From: Nitrospira sp.
GTDB taxonomy: Bacteria > Nitrospirota > Nitrospiria > Nitrospirales > Nitrospiraceae
Reading direction: 5' to 3'
DNA: 48,413 nt
Assembly: GCA_023248215.1 (NCBI GenBank)
Contig: JAHFEW010000002.1
Location: 30,774 to 79,186 of the forward strand
Part shown: positions 25,001 to 33,490 of the stretch, one piece after another
Numbering within the stretch: the stretch's first letter is position 1
Layout of the letters: every line of letters begins with the position of its first letter
Translations under genes and position numbers: made by a program
The notes under the pieces: model-generated
What the model was told of the DNA's origin: nothing
What the model saw: only the letters and a program-made list of their open reading frames with translations
Database searches by the model: none

Positions 25001-26430
25001 AGAATTCGCAAGGTGCGACGAGGATCCTCGCGGCGCGTCTGTCGCAGGACATATTCGAGAAACGACGCGATTTTTGACCAGCGCGCGGCCTCGTCGGGGT
25101 TCGGCTCTGGTGTGGACCAGGCCGGCTTGTTGACAAACAAGTCCACATAAAACTCGTTCTGATCCATAGTCGCCTCGCCGGATGATGGATGGACCGTTCG
25201 AGGTGCCCTCTGGTTCACTGAGTGGACCGTCGAGGGAGGCTGTGCAAGCACCATAGAAGAGGTTTCTCTCGGCGGCCGTTGCTCGCCTTGGGTCGACAGC
25301 CCATAGTCTGGCGCTGTTCCTGTTCGAATCCAATCAAGCGTACCCCGCAGACGACGTTCGGCCGTGTGATACCGTTTGATCCTGCCCTGTGCCTGTTGCG
25401 CCAGCGATTCGGCGAATGCACGATCGTGCAGGACGTGATCGATTTGCTGAGCGAGCGCTCCCGGGTCATCTTGCTGGAACAGCAAGATGTCTTTCTCAGG
25501 TTCGAATAAGCCCATATTCTGTGGATGATCAGGAATATTCCAGGAAATGACCGGCCGTCCTGCCGCCATGGCCTCGATGACACGACCTCCATAAAATTTG
25601 GCCAAACTCGGTAAGTTCACCACGGCCGGCCACTGTGGAAGCTGTGCCATCCATTCGGTGAACTCTGCGAGTCGGATCTGTTGAAGCGCCTGTACGTATT
25701 CGAGGGTGGCGGATTCGGTCACCACATGGTTTTCACGTAGGTATTGCGCGGCCGTTTGTTGCAGCTGATCGAATAACTGTTGGTTTCTGGTTTGAGGGTG
25801 CACCGCTTTCGCGCAGTGGAGCCGGTTCTTGAGGAACGTATTGCCCACCCAATTCTGACGTCGTCCGTACGGCGTTCCGTGGAAGACGGCTTGTGATTGA
25901 AGCGGGCGGGTAGCGGGGCTGACGATGAATCGTTCCGGGACCATCGGTGGCCACCAGAGCGCGTTAGCCAGTCCACGCGCGTTGAGAGCGGCGGCATCTT
26001 GTTCATCGGGCGCGAGGACGTGGGTCAGATAAGGAAGCTGCACTTCGAGTTGTCCCTGCCGATGTTTCAGCTGCGGCGCCCAGGCATAGTCTTCCGCATC
26101 ATAGCGAAGCGACTCCATGAGCACCCCGACCCGCACCGGCGCCAACTCAGCCACCCATTCCAACGTGGCTTGGTCGAGCGGAGTATGAATCAGCCATAAC
26201 CAGACTTGGTCGAAGCGCCGTCCGGCCAGCATCTTCTTGGCGTGATAGACCCAGGAGGCGGGGCTGGAGCAAGGAGTCTCTGCAATCGCCGGAATGGTAA
26301 GAGAGGTCACACCGTTGGCCGTGAGGCCTTCTTGGACGGCAAAATTGGCCGAATAGGTCCAGGGGCGCGCGGCCGCCCAGGTAGGAAATTCCAGTTGGAT
26401 GAGGAGTGCGTTGGCGCGAATGGTCGTCAT
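22039..26430 (-). CDS. 1463-residue multidomain glycosyltransferase-methyltransferase fusion
   Basis: Order of domains: GT-B/CgeB-like transferase about 1-390 (SLAKFYGGRVIEAMAAGRPVISW); Ser/Pro-rich linker about 395-420; class I SAM methyltransferase about 430-640 (RILDVGCGRGWLTNLA, DVVLCSEVIEHVPHPDK); first GT2 domain from about 664 (VSIIVPTHNRPERLRVALES, AYLDDDDRFLPDH); second GT2 domain from about 926 (CSIIIPVWNNADLTQQCLTAL, VFLNNDTIPLKGWLAPL, and the GFDE/FEDVDLCLK acceptor region); TPR-like helical repeats from about 1240 to the end. One polypeptide could thus add and methylate several sugars. An in-frame ATG at 25167 (residue 422), preceded by GCGAGG, could give a separate protein lacking the first transferase. 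It heads the four-transferase block. Confidence 0.93.
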   Translation of the reverse strand: MTTIRANALLIQLEFPTWAAARPWTYSANFAVQEGLTANGVTSLTIPAIAETPCSSPASWVYHAKKMLAGRRFDQVWLWLIHTPLDQATLEWVAELAPVRVGVLMESLRYDAEDYAWAPQLKHRQGQLEVQLPYLTHVLAPDEQDAAALNARGLANALWWPPMVPERFIVSPATRPLQSQAVFHGTPYGRRQNWVGNTFLKNRLHCAKAVHPQTRNQQLFDQLQQTAAQYLRENHVVTESATLEYVQALQQIRLAEFTEWMAQLPQWPAVVNLPSLAKFYGGRVIEAMAAGRPVISWNIPDHPQNMGLFEPEKDILLFQQDDPGALAQQIDHVLHDRAFAESLAQQAQGRIKRYHTAERRLRGTLDWIRTGTAPDYGLSTQGEQRPPRETSSMVLAQPPSTVHSVNQRAPRTVHPSSGEATMDQNEFYVDLFVNKPAWSTPEPNPDEAARWSKIASFLEYVLRQTRREDPRRTLRILDVGCGRGWLTNLATAYGTCEGIEPVAGVVEHARRMFPYIRFEAGTPESVLARPDFRPFDVVLCSEVIEHVPHPDKPAFVNQLARLLTSDGYLILTTPRGDVWDEWRRIAPPNQPVEDWVTEQQLGQLLSDGGFCHLGMERIPIEVPSLRYFPAATPHDVRTFRLMPIYQVWACRRAATSVAPSMAFTRPPMVSIIVPTHNRPERLRVALESVNRQQYQDFEVIVVNDGTIPVESVVVEMNLAGRMTLVNHDHNRGLAASRNTGLRLAKGTYIAYLDDDDRFLPDHLGTLVGFLERGTHQIAYTDAWRIVEQEVEGVLTEAGRDRPHSSDFAAPRLLVENYIPVLCLMHRRACLDEVGLFDESLFVHEDWDLWIRLATQYPFAHIAQTTAEFTWRSDGSSMTSRDQDAFSRTMDIIYRKYFPYAAAHPRILAAQREHLSGLKARVAKASYHCSIIIPVWNNADLTQQCLTALAEVTDGVTYEVVVVDNGSTDGVQNFMQTLGGDVQVIRNQENLGFAKACNQGARAARGEYLVFLNNDTIPLKGWLAPLIEEVRIHSDVAVVGSKLLYEDGTIQHAGVAFSREWFLPYHIYRGADAHAACVSRRRELDCVTAACMLVRRAVFDQVGGFDEGYRNGFEDVDLCLKVRAQKWKIIYQPQSVLYHLESRTPGRKAHDSDNSRRLHDRWATSWWLADEDRIHFEDGYALHTYVADGQLSYRLRLIDDPTIRAERALVAEVQRAAQRRDQDMVVALLKRVEEWPDDVWILRWAALLCHGVMHPQLAIPFWRRVLALEDDSQARIALAKHALETGSLAEADAYLAALLKGAPSHGEGWLLRGIVAMQQNQYAEAESAFERAKLFGADPRKASLGMVMAAMGANRPERAWDLLVPLCANEPDDEECMHWFLRSGTALERWDAVGSRLTTFLVRNPGNMALRFALAGVLLRSGKRTDAQRECDMLRALDPTFDGLDELARRLAEPEAHLIPNHAA

Positions 26431-26456
26431 CGTGTCCAGACCCCTTCCCCTATAAG

Positions 26457-28079
26457 TTACCCGTTCGGGTTTCGCGGATCACCGAAATGACCGGCCGGCG
26501 CCGCTGTTCGGGATGCTGGTGTGATTTGCAACAATGATCCCGTGCCTGCAGTACTCGTTGCAGGAACTGCTGCCGGTGCCATGGCCATCGCCGGATCCTG
26601 TATGTGCCCAAAGGCGCCATCTCCCAGACTCACAAGCTGTTCCTGTGACGACGTCCCTGAATCGGCAAACAGTTTCTTTGACAGAAGGCGGGCGACACGC
26701 ACGAGCATCAGTGTTCCGCCGATGACCCCATGTTTTTGCAACATGGGCACCCACCGCCATGGAGCGGAATAGATACTGACAAAGCCTTCGTTTTGCAGAT
26801 CGATGAGGTCGGTGGGTGTCAAATCGCCTACCGTCGTCACCGCCGAGCCATAGCGCCTGTACTCAGAGAAGTCTTGCGTCATCAATCGCACGCCCTTCTC
26901 ACCCTTCACCGCCAAACTGTGAAACTCCGTGCCGGGATAGGGCACCGCGATGGCAAAGTTGGCCTGCTTCACCTCCCGGGCCTGGCGTAAGAATTTCAAC
27001 GTCGCCCGAACCGTGTCTCGCGTTTCTCCCGGCAATCCGATCATCACGGAGTTCAACGCTTCGACTCCGTATTTGTTGCAGATGCCGTTGGCTTTGACAT
27101 AGTGTTCGAGGGGGACTTGCTTCTTCATGGTTTTCCGTATTTCGGGATCCACGGTTTCCAGTCCGAACGACAGACGAATCAACCCGCTCTTGACCAGGCG
27201 CGCAATCACCTCTTCTTCCACCAAATTAGCCCGGGTGCTGCCTTCAAAGGTAATGGTCAGCCCTTCCTGGTCGATTAAGTCGCAGATTTCCAGAATGTGC
27301 TCCTTCCAGAGGGTCATCACATCGTCGACAATGTAAAAATGCCTGGTCCCGAAGGTCTCCACCACTTGCTTCATTTCATTCACGACCGAGCGTGGGGAAC
27401 GCACCCGCATCTCCGTCGTCTTGAGGGCTTCGGAGGCACAAAAAATACATTTCCAGGGGCAGCCGCGCATGGTTTGGATCGACGTGAAGGGCAGCCGTCC
27501 CCGCAGGGTGCCCAGTCTATAGTGGGGCATGTGCAGCCGATGTCGGGCCGGCACCGGCAACTCGTCAAGATTGGTGATGTCGGCTGGTTGCCCTGTCGAG
27601 ACAATCGCACCGTCCCGTCGAAAAATAAGCCCGGCCACGGCGGAGAGATCCTTGCCTTGTTCATAGTGATTCAAGAATTGCGGCCAGGATTCTTCCGCCT
27701 CCCCGATGAACGCATAATCGAACGGTTCCAGCAGCGTCTTCTCTTTCATGATGGTGATATGGGGTCCGCCCACCGCGATGGGAATGTCCGGCGCAAGCCG
27801 CTTGATGCCTTCCGCCACCGCCTTACTGAGGTGGAAGAACGGGCTGGTGGCCGTGAACCCGATAAGATCTGGTTTCTGTTCCACGGCTTTTCGGACCATG
27901 TCATCGAGGGGGATGTGCTCCGCCTCACCGTCCAGAATGGTAACCTCATGGCCATGGCGCTCGGCGATGGCAGCGAGGAGCGCCAGATTCAGCGGCGGCC
28001 AGGTTGAGTTTCTACGCGCGAAATGGCCGAAAAGCCCGTAGGCGCCGGTCCAGGTGGGATACAGCAACAATACCTTCAT
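26457..28079 (-). CDS. B12-binding-domain radical SAM protein (first of two)
   Basis: 540 residues with an N-terminal cobalamin-binding Rossmann domain (about 1-140: KVLLLYPTWTG, DLIGFTATSPF, IPIAVGGPHIT) and a radical SAM core with the 4Fe-4S motif CxxxCxxC at Cys207, Cys211 and Cys214, then SFGLETVDPEIRKTMKKQ and a basic/hydrophobic C-terminal part. The last 60 residues are Ala/Pro/Thr-rich. Class B enzymes of this type often methylate unactivated carbons. In a sugar locus, C-methylation or another radical rearrangement of a nucleotide sugar or glycan is the likely role, but the substrate is unknown. GAGGTGAT precedes the ATG. Confidence 0.92.
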   Translation of the reverse strand: MKVLLLYPTWTGAYGLFGHFARRNSTWPPLNLALLAAIAERHGHEVTILDGEAEHIPLDDMVRKAVEQKPDLIGFTATSPFFHLSKAVAEGIKRLAPDIPIAVGGPHITIMKEKTLLEPFDYAFIGEAEESWPQFLNHYEQGKDLSAVAGLIFRRDGAIVSTGQPADITNLDELPVPARHRLHMPHYRLGTLRGRLPFTSIQTMRGCPWKCIFCASEALKTTEMRVRSPRSVVNEMKQVVETFGTRHFYIVDDVMTLWKEHILEICDLIDQEGLTITFEGSTRANLVEEEVIARLVKSGLIRLSFGLETVDPEIRKTMKKQVPLEHYVKANGICNKYGVEALNSVMIGLPGETRDTVRATLKFLRQAREVKQANFAIAVPYPGTEFHSLAVKGEKGVRLMTQDFSEYRRYGSAVTTVGDLTPTDLIDLQNEGFVSIYSAPWRWVPMLQKHGVIGGTLMLVRVARLLSKKLFADSGTSSQEQLVSLGDGAFGHIQDPAMAMAPAAVPATSTAGTGSLLQITPASRTAAPAGHFGDPRNPNG

Positions 28080-28152
28080 ACATCACCTCGCTTGGAAGAC
28101 CATTCGTCGGTCATAGACCCAATGATCGTGCATCGGCAGTAGGCTCGATTCG

Positions 28153-29991
28153 TTACGGCTGTGATTGGACGTCCCGGCGGACGACATCCGGATATTCAGG
28201 ATTCATCCACCCGTCGGCCGGTTCGATGACCATGTTCGCTCGGAATTCTTCACGAGGCAGATAGGGATACATATCTTCGATGGGCGTCTTCCATCCGAAG
28301 ATCCTGGGTTCGTAGGTGTGAAACTCGTGCATGTCCACATCACAAACCACCGGGCCGTCGAATTGAAGCACCTCGTCGATCTTCGCATCCATCTCGCCAT
28401 GATTATTGATGGCCACGGTCTTGATCCCGTACGCCTGCACGAGTTTGAGGAAGTCAGGAGGATGGTATCCCTTCGGCCCGCAGGCTTCGGCACGTCCTTG
28501 AAAATTCGTCTCCTGGTAGGCCTTGGTAATCCCGTAGATATGGTTGTTCAAGATGAACGTTTTGACTTTGACGCCATAGTTGATGAAGGTCTGCAGCTCC
28601 TGCGGATTCATATTGAATCCGCCGTCACCGATCGTACAGACGACTTGGCGTGTGGGATCGGCGAACCAGGCGCCCATGGCGCCGGCAAAGGAGAAGCCCA
28701 TCGGCGAATTGCCGTTGTTGGTCAGGTTTCGTTGGCCATACTTGGTTTCGAACGCGTGGTTGCTGACGACGATGTTGCCGCCGCAGTCCCCCACCAGAAT
28801 ATCCGTCGCGCTCATCTTCTCGGACAGGCGCCGCATGAAGGCATAGGGATGCACGCGCTCGCGTTGCGCAAAAAACTCCGGCCGGACCGGATCGTACTGA
28901 TGCTTCCACTCCATCACTCGTGCCGTCCAACCCGAATAATCGGGCAGCGGCTTGCTTCGGCGATCGAGCGCGGCGATCAGGTGCCGGGTGAAGACCTTGG
29001 CATCGCACAGGATGTTCACATCAAAAGGCACTTGCTGGAACTTTCGCTGCACCATGGCCGGATCGATTTCCACCAGATACTTCTTGGCTTGACGCGCAAA
29101 GCTCTGTACATTTCCGCCGGTGATCCGACCGGAGATGCGGCTGCCGATGGACAGGAGCAGGTCGCTGTTCTGGATGCCGAAGTTTCGTCCGGCTCCGCCG
29201 TAGGTGCCGACGCGGCCGCCGTAGTTCTCGTAGTCCGAGGTGATGACATCCAGGGCATTCCAAGTTGGGAAGCAGGGCACGTTCAAGCGCCGGCCCAATT
29301 CACGCACGTCATCCTGCGCATCGGCCAAGCGCACCCCGCCGCCGACGAGAATGACCGGCCGTTCTGACGTCTGCAGTTCTGAGATGAAGCGCGCAATCTG
29401 GTCATCCACCACGGCGACATCGAAACTCGCGGCGGCAGGCGGTTCAAAGCCGGTGAGTTGTTTCGCATCGACCATTGTTTTTTGCACGTCGAGGGGGATA
29501 TCCAGCAGCACCGGGCCGGGTCGCCCCTGTTGGCAGAGCCACAGCGCTTTTTCCAGTTCATACCGGACGTCTTCCGCTTTTAGAATCATCTTGGCGTATT
29601 TGGTCACCGGCGCCGCCATCGCGACGATATCCGTCTCCTGGAACCCGATTTGCCGGATGGAGGGATCGGGCCGTAAGAAGCGCGAATTGATCTGGCCGGT
29701 CAGAAATACACAGGCTACGGAATCGTAAAAGCAGTTCCCCATCGCTGTGAGGAGATTCATCCCACCCGGCCCGCTGGTCGCGATCGCCACGCCGGGGACG
29801 CCTTTCACTTTGGCATAGGCTTCTGCTGCGAAACCGCCGGCCTGCTCATGCATGACCGCGACATACTCCGTGGCGCCCGTGCGGGTGAACGCATCGATCA
29901 AATCCCCGTTCGCGGCGCCGTAGACCACAAACATTTTGTCGATGCCCCGTTCCGCCAGCGTATTGATGATAAAGTCCGCGACCTTGATCAT
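28153..29991 (-). CDS. Thiamine diphosphate-dependent enzyme, acetolactate synthase-like
   Basis: 612 residues with the three-domain layout of acetohydroxyacid synthases: N-terminal ThDP Pyr domain with catalytic Glu49 (MHEQAGGFAAEAYA), central domain (VILVGGGVRLADA), and C-terminal ThDP PP domain with GDG...NN (about residues 452-481, CTIGDGGFNMNP ... FILNNHIYGI). AAGGAG precedes the ATG. Housekeeping ilvB would normally neighbour ilvN/ilvC; here it lies between two radical SAM genes in a sugar locus. Related enzymes (YerE of yersiniose synthesis) attach a pyruvate-derived two-carbon branch to a keto sugar. That role is inferred from context; a decarboxylase or lyase is also possible. Confidence 0.9.
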   Translation of the reverse strand: MIKVADFIINTLAERGIDKMFVVYGAANGDLIDAFTRTGATEYVAVMHEQAGGFAAEAYAKVKGVPGVAIATSGPGGMNLLTAMGNCFYDSVACVFLTGQINSRFLRPDPSIRQIGFQETDIVAMAAPVTKYAKMILKAEDVRYELEKALWLCQQGRPGPVLLDIPLDVQKTMVDAKQLTGFEPPAAASFDVAVVDDQIARFISELQTSERPVILVGGGVRLADAQDDVRELGRRLNVPCFPTWNALDVITSDYENYGGRVGTYGGAGRNFGIQNSDLLLSIGSRISGRITGGNVQSFARQAKKYLVEIDPAMVQRKFQQVPFDVNILCDAKVFTRHLIAALDRRSKPLPDYSGWTARVMEWKHQYDPVRPEFFAQRERVHPYAFMRRLSEKMSATDILVGDCGGNIVVSNHAFETKYGQRNLTNNGNSPMGFSFAGAMGAWFADPTRQVVCTIGDGGFNMNPQELQTFINYGVKVKTFILNNHIYGITKAYQETNFQGRAEACGPKGYHPPDFLKLVQAYGIKTVAINNHGEMDAKIDEVLQFDGPVVCDVDMHEFHTYEPRIFGWKTPIEDMYPYLPREEFRANMVIEPADGWMNPEYPDVVRRDVQSQP

Positions 29992-30014
29992 GAAGACTCC
30001 TTTCCCCTCTGCTT

Positions 30015-31523
30015 CTAGGCAGCCGGTCTGGCTGCCATGTCATGATGGCGCCGACGCACCTGGTGGCTGCACATGCCAGCCACATGGGTGGCGATCCGAT
30101 CTCCGAATCTCTGTTGCAGCATGTTCAGATAGCCTGGGTGGCCGAAATACTCTAAAAAGGCGCGATCTCGGAAGGCCAACACCTCCGTGGCCGTGAGGCG
30201 GTCGGTGGGCAAGGGACAGCTGTCGTAGGCATGTTGTGAGTAGCCAATCCAACCGGGCCCTCCCCTATCGTCCGGCAGCGCCCACTGTTTTTGTTTTGCG
30301 AGGCCGTACAGCGCCGAACCGGGATAGGCCATGGCACAGTAGAAGTTGGCCCACTCCGTGTTGAGGGCGAGGGCGAGATCCAACGTGGCGCGCATACTCT
30401 CCAACGTATCGTCGGGTAATCCGAAGATATAGTTGGCGGCGACGTGAATGCCGTACGAGCGGATCTTATCGACCGTCGCGACGATGTCTCGCTCGCCGAA
30501 CCGGCCCTTTTCTACGCCGTCCCTCACATGCTGGCTGCCGGATTCGATGCCGATGCCCAGCCAGGTAAATCCCGCTCGAGCCAATCTCACCAACACCTCG
30601 TCCTGTACCGTATCCACTCGCGCATAGGCCCAAATGTTGAGGCGGTAGCCCCGTTCGATGATGCGGTCGCAAATGCCGATTACATGCCGTCGATTCAGCA
30701 CGAACATTTCATCCGGGATCTTGATGTTGGTGACACCATAGTCCCGGACCAGCCGGTCGATTTGGCCGATGACGTTATCCGGGCTCCAGGTGCGCAGCAT
30801 GGGAGTGGCAAAGGGGGCATTGATGCAACAAAACGAACAGGTAAAGGGACAACCCAAGCTGGTCTGCAGCGAGGCGTAAGGAGATCTCGCGTCTAAGTTT
30901 CCGAAGCAGTGCCAGTTATGGGCGCGATACCGAGTCATATCGAGAAGATCCCAGGCCTGACCCGGCAATTCACGATCCAGATTCGTCAGCAGTTGCGCAG
31001 GGGCATTGCCCACCGGGGTTCCATCCTCCATGTGCCACAGGCCCGGTACATCGCGCAGGGAGTGCTGTGGCGCCCGCAGCGCGATCACCAAACCCAGAAT
31101 GGTCGCGGGGCCTTCGCCCTGGCAGACATAGGTATAGGGCTCTTCAAGCAACGTGCGCTTCGGCAGGGCCGAAGGATGCGTCCCCATCACCAGCGTAGGA
31201 ATGTCACAGAGTGTGTGAAGGATCTCGCACACCTTCCGTCCGGCCGGCATACATTGAGTGGAAGCGGAGGGCTGTTGGCCGTAGATAACAAAGACCGCGA
31301 GTCTAGGAGACATCACGGCGATCTGTTGCGCAGTCTGCTCATGATTCAATCCCTGCGCTTCGGCATCAAGGATGGCGACTGAGCAACTGTGTTGTCTCAA
31401 AAAGGTGGCGAGCAAACCGGACCACACGGGCGGTTCAATCGCGGCAAAATCACGGCTCAGTTCCTGGTAGACCTGTACCCGGCTGGGAGGGGTTACGAAG
31501 AGCACGTCAAGCGGCTTGGACAC
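30015..31523 (-). CDS. B12-binding-domain radical SAM protein (second of two)
   Basis: 502 residues from GTG 31523, chosen because GGAGG lies five bases upstream; the frame is open to 31670 but the extra part falls inside the aminotransferase gene. Cobalamin-binding-like domain about 5-150 (DVLFVTPPSRVQVY, CSVAILDAEAQ, TLVMGTHPSALP), radical SAM core with CxxxCxxC at Cys225, Cys229 and Cys232, and GIGIESGSQHVRDGVEKGRF. It overlaps the preceding aminotransferase stop by 17 bases. It is clearly different from the first radical SAM gene, so the two probably catalyse separate steps. Confidence 0.9.
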   Translation of the reverse strand: MSKPLDVLFVTPPSRVQVYQELSRDFAAIEPPVWSGLLATFLRQHSCSVAILDAEAQGLNHEQTAQQIAVMSPRLAVFVIYGQQPSASTQCMPAGRKVCEILHTLCDIPTLVMGTHPSALPKRTLLEEPYTYVCQGEGPATILGLVIALRAPQHSLRDVPGLWHMEDGTPVGNAPAQLLTNLDRELPGQAWDLLDMTRYRAHNWHCFGNLDARSPYASLQTSLGCPFTCSFCCINAPFATPMLRTWSPDNVIGQIDRLVRDYGVTNIKIPDEMFVLNRRHVIGICDRIIERGYRLNIWAYARVDTVQDEVLVRLARAGFTWLGIGIESGSQHVRDGVEKGRFGERDIVATVDKIRSYGIHVAANYIFGLPDDTLESMRATLDLALALNTEWANFYCAMAYPGSALYGLAKQKQWALPDDRGGPGWIGYSQHAYDSCPLPTDRLTATEVLAFRDRAFLEYFGHPGYLNMLQQRFGDRIATHVAGMCSHQVRRRHHDMAARPAA

Positions 31524-32727
31524 GGCAACCTCCGAGATTCTGGGCAAAGGCGATGGTGCGTGAGACGCCTTCCAGGACATCGTCTTCCTGCCCACAGGTG
31601 GCCAGGCGAATGAACGAAGCATAGGCTGGGCCGAAACTGCGGCCCGGTGTGACGGCGGTCTGATGTTCATCGAGCAGCCGTCGGCAAAAAGTCATGTCAT
31701 CGAGATTGGTGCCGGCGATGTCGACGAATAGATAAAATCCTGATTCCGGGCGGTTGCAGCGCAGGACCCCCGAACGGTTGATGTGGTCGGCGCAGGATTC
31801 GATCAGGCGGGCACTGCGCGCCCGGATGTCGTTCACGTAGTCTTCGAGCACCGCCAATCCGGCGAGACAACCCAGTTGGGTAAAGGCAGGAAGACAGGAA
31901 TACAGCGTTGAATTAGAGAGGGCCAATTTCGCAGCCACCGCTTCGTGGGCGAGGGCGTAGCCGGTCCGAAATCCTGGGATCGAGAACACTTTTGAAAATG
32001 AGGAGATCGCTACAACATGTCCGGCCTGCGCCGACGCAAGGGTGGTGAACGAGCCGTCGAATGTCAGGTCGGCGTAGGTCTCATCGCTCAACAACCAGAT
32101 TCCTGCCTCTTCGCAGCGAGCCGCGAGTTCCCTCACAATGACCGGTGTATACAGGGCCCCTGTAGGATTGTTGGCGTTGTTGAGGATGATCGCCTTTGGC
32201 CCGGACGCGAGAGCGGCTTCCACGGCTCCGCACGTGAGGTGAAAGCCATCCCCCTCAGACAGCGGTACGGCCGTGCCCCGGAGACCCAAGTGACTGGTGG
32301 CTGCCCAGTAGGAGGGAAACGCCGGCGTAAATAACACCACCTGATCGCCTGGATCGCAGGTAATATCGAGAAATTGGTGAATCAAAAGATTCGCCGGGCT
32401 GATGACGACATGGGAGTCAGTCAGCGCCTGCCCTGTCAACGACGCGTATCGAGCCGCCACCGTTGCACGCAACTCCTTCAAGCCCGCCATCGGTGTATAC
32501 CCGAGATGTCTGGCTCGGAGCGCTTCCATCGTCGCCTCAATGACTTGAGGCGGAGGGGCCATCCGTGGGTTGCCGAGTTCCAAGTGATAGATATGGTGGC
32601 CTTGCCGTTCCATGGCCTGAGCGCGATCCATCACCCGGAACATCTCCTGGCCAATCAACCGTTCGCCACGAGATGAGAAGGACAGCGTGTGAAGTACGGG
32701 TGAAGCGGGCAACGTGCGAGGTGCCAT
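31507..32727 (-). CDS. Class I/II PLP-dependent aminotransferase
   Basis: 406 residues of the aspartate aminotransferase fold. The PLP lysine is Lys246 in SSFSKVFSIPGFR. Other key residues are Asn187 (NNPTG), Asp215 and Tyr218 (DETYAD) and Arg254. Substrate not evident: amino acid, keto acid or amino sugar precursor. Its start shares one base with the preceding stop (TAATG), so it is tightly coupled to the nucleotidyltransferase gene. Class I/II enzymes are unusual for nucleotide-sugar amination, which normally uses DegT-family proteins; it may instead supply an amino-acid-like decoration or a precursor for the ThDP enzyme. Confidence 0.9.
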   Translation of the reverse strand: MAPRTLPASPVLHTLSFSSRGERLIGQEMFRVMDRAQAMERQGHHIYHLELGNPRMAPPPQVIEATMEALRARHLGYTPMAGLKELRATVAARYASLTGQALTDSHVVISPANLLIHQFLDITCDPGDQVVLFTPAFPSYWAATSHLGLRGTAVPLSEGDGFHLTCGAVEAALASGPKAIILNNANNPTGALYTPVIVRELAARCEEAGIWLLSDETYADLTFDGSFTTLASAQAGHVVAISSFSKVFSIPGFRTGYALAHEAVAAKLALSNSTLYSCLPAFTQLGCLAGLAVLEDYVNDIRARSARLIESCADHINRSGVLRCNRPESGFYLFVDIAGTNLDDMTFCRRLLDEHQTAVTPGRSFGPAYASFIRLATCGQEDDVLEGVSRTIAFAQNLGGCRVQAA

Positions 32728-33488
32728 TACGAGATCGATCCTTGTGCGTGATGGAGGGGCGATGCCGGGAAGTAGACCGACGGGTCTTTCCAGACATCCC
32801 GGAAGCGCGCCAGACGCTCGGGAGTTCCGATGTCATACAGCGAACTGGCCGTCACGAAGCCGTAAAAACCTTGTGTCACCAGCTGTGGGAGCAGAACTCG
32901 CTCCAGGGACCAGGGGCTGTTCCCAAGGAACAGAGACTCGATGGCACGATCAAACACATAGATGCCGGCATTGTGATACCCCCTCACCCGAGTGCGCGGC
33001 TTTTCGACCATCGAGAGGACCCGATCGTCTTCGCCTAGCACCACGGCCCCCGTGTCCTCGCGTTCATCCGATTGGGTCACCGCGATCGTCGCGCGCGCCC
33101 GCTTGAGCGCATGAAAACGCAACAGCCGCTCCGGGTCGATCTCACACAGGGAGTCCCCGTTCAGCACCAGGATCGGATTGCTGCGCACCAATGTCATGGC
33201 CAGCGCCAGGGCTCCGCCGGTTCCTAGCGGAGAGGGATCGCGGATGAACATCGTGTCGTAGACACCCCGGTGGCGTCCGAACCATTCCTCGATCATCTCT
33301 CCACGGTGGCCCGTGCTGAAAATGAATCGTCGCGCACCATGGCGCAGAAAATGTTCGACGATCAGGGACACGAACGGACGGCCATGAATCTCGGCCATCG
33401 GTTTCGGACGGTCCTGCACCACGGATTGAAGGCGAGTGCCAAGCCCTCCACAAAGAATGATGACATCGCATTCGCCAAGTGCGCCCAT
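32727..33488 (-). CDS. hddC: Nucleotidyltransferase, HddC-like (heptose-1-phosphate guanylyltransferase)
   Basis: 253 residues from ATG 33488. Typical NTP-transferase: LCGGLGTRLQSVVQDRPKPMAEIHGRPF, then LVLNGDSLCEID. Adjacent to a GHMP kinase of the HddA type and close in sequence style to D-glycero-alpha-D-manno-heptose 1-phosphate guanylyltransferase. It should make GDP-heptose (or another NDP-sugar) for the island. The kinase stop lies two bases upstream. Base specificity cannot be read from sequence alone. Confidence 0.85.
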   Translation of the reverse strand: MGALGECDVIILCGGLGTRLQSVVQDRPKPMAEIHGRPFVSLIVEHFLRHGARRFIFSTGHRGEMIEEWFGRHRGVYDTMFIRDPSPLGTGGALALAMTLVRSNPILVLNGDSLCEIDPERLLRFHALKRARATIAVTQSDEREDTGAVVLGEDDRVLSMVEKPRTRVRGYHNAGIYVFDRAIESLFLGNSPWSLERVLLPQLVTQGFYGFVTASSLYDIGTPERLARFRDVWKDPSVYFPASPLHHAQGSIS

Positions 33489-33490
33489 CG

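Noticed and set aside
28153-29991. Housekeeping acetolactate synthase (ilvB)
   Set aside because: No ilvN, ilvC or leu genes adjoin it, and it is co-directional with and tightly packed among sugar-modifying genes, so a catabolic or branched-chain amino acid role is less likely.
31507-31670. Longer N-terminus for the second radical SAM protein
   Set aside because: The extra 49 residues lie antisense-free but out of frame inside the aminotransferase gene and look unlike the family; GTG 31523 has a good GGAGG site.
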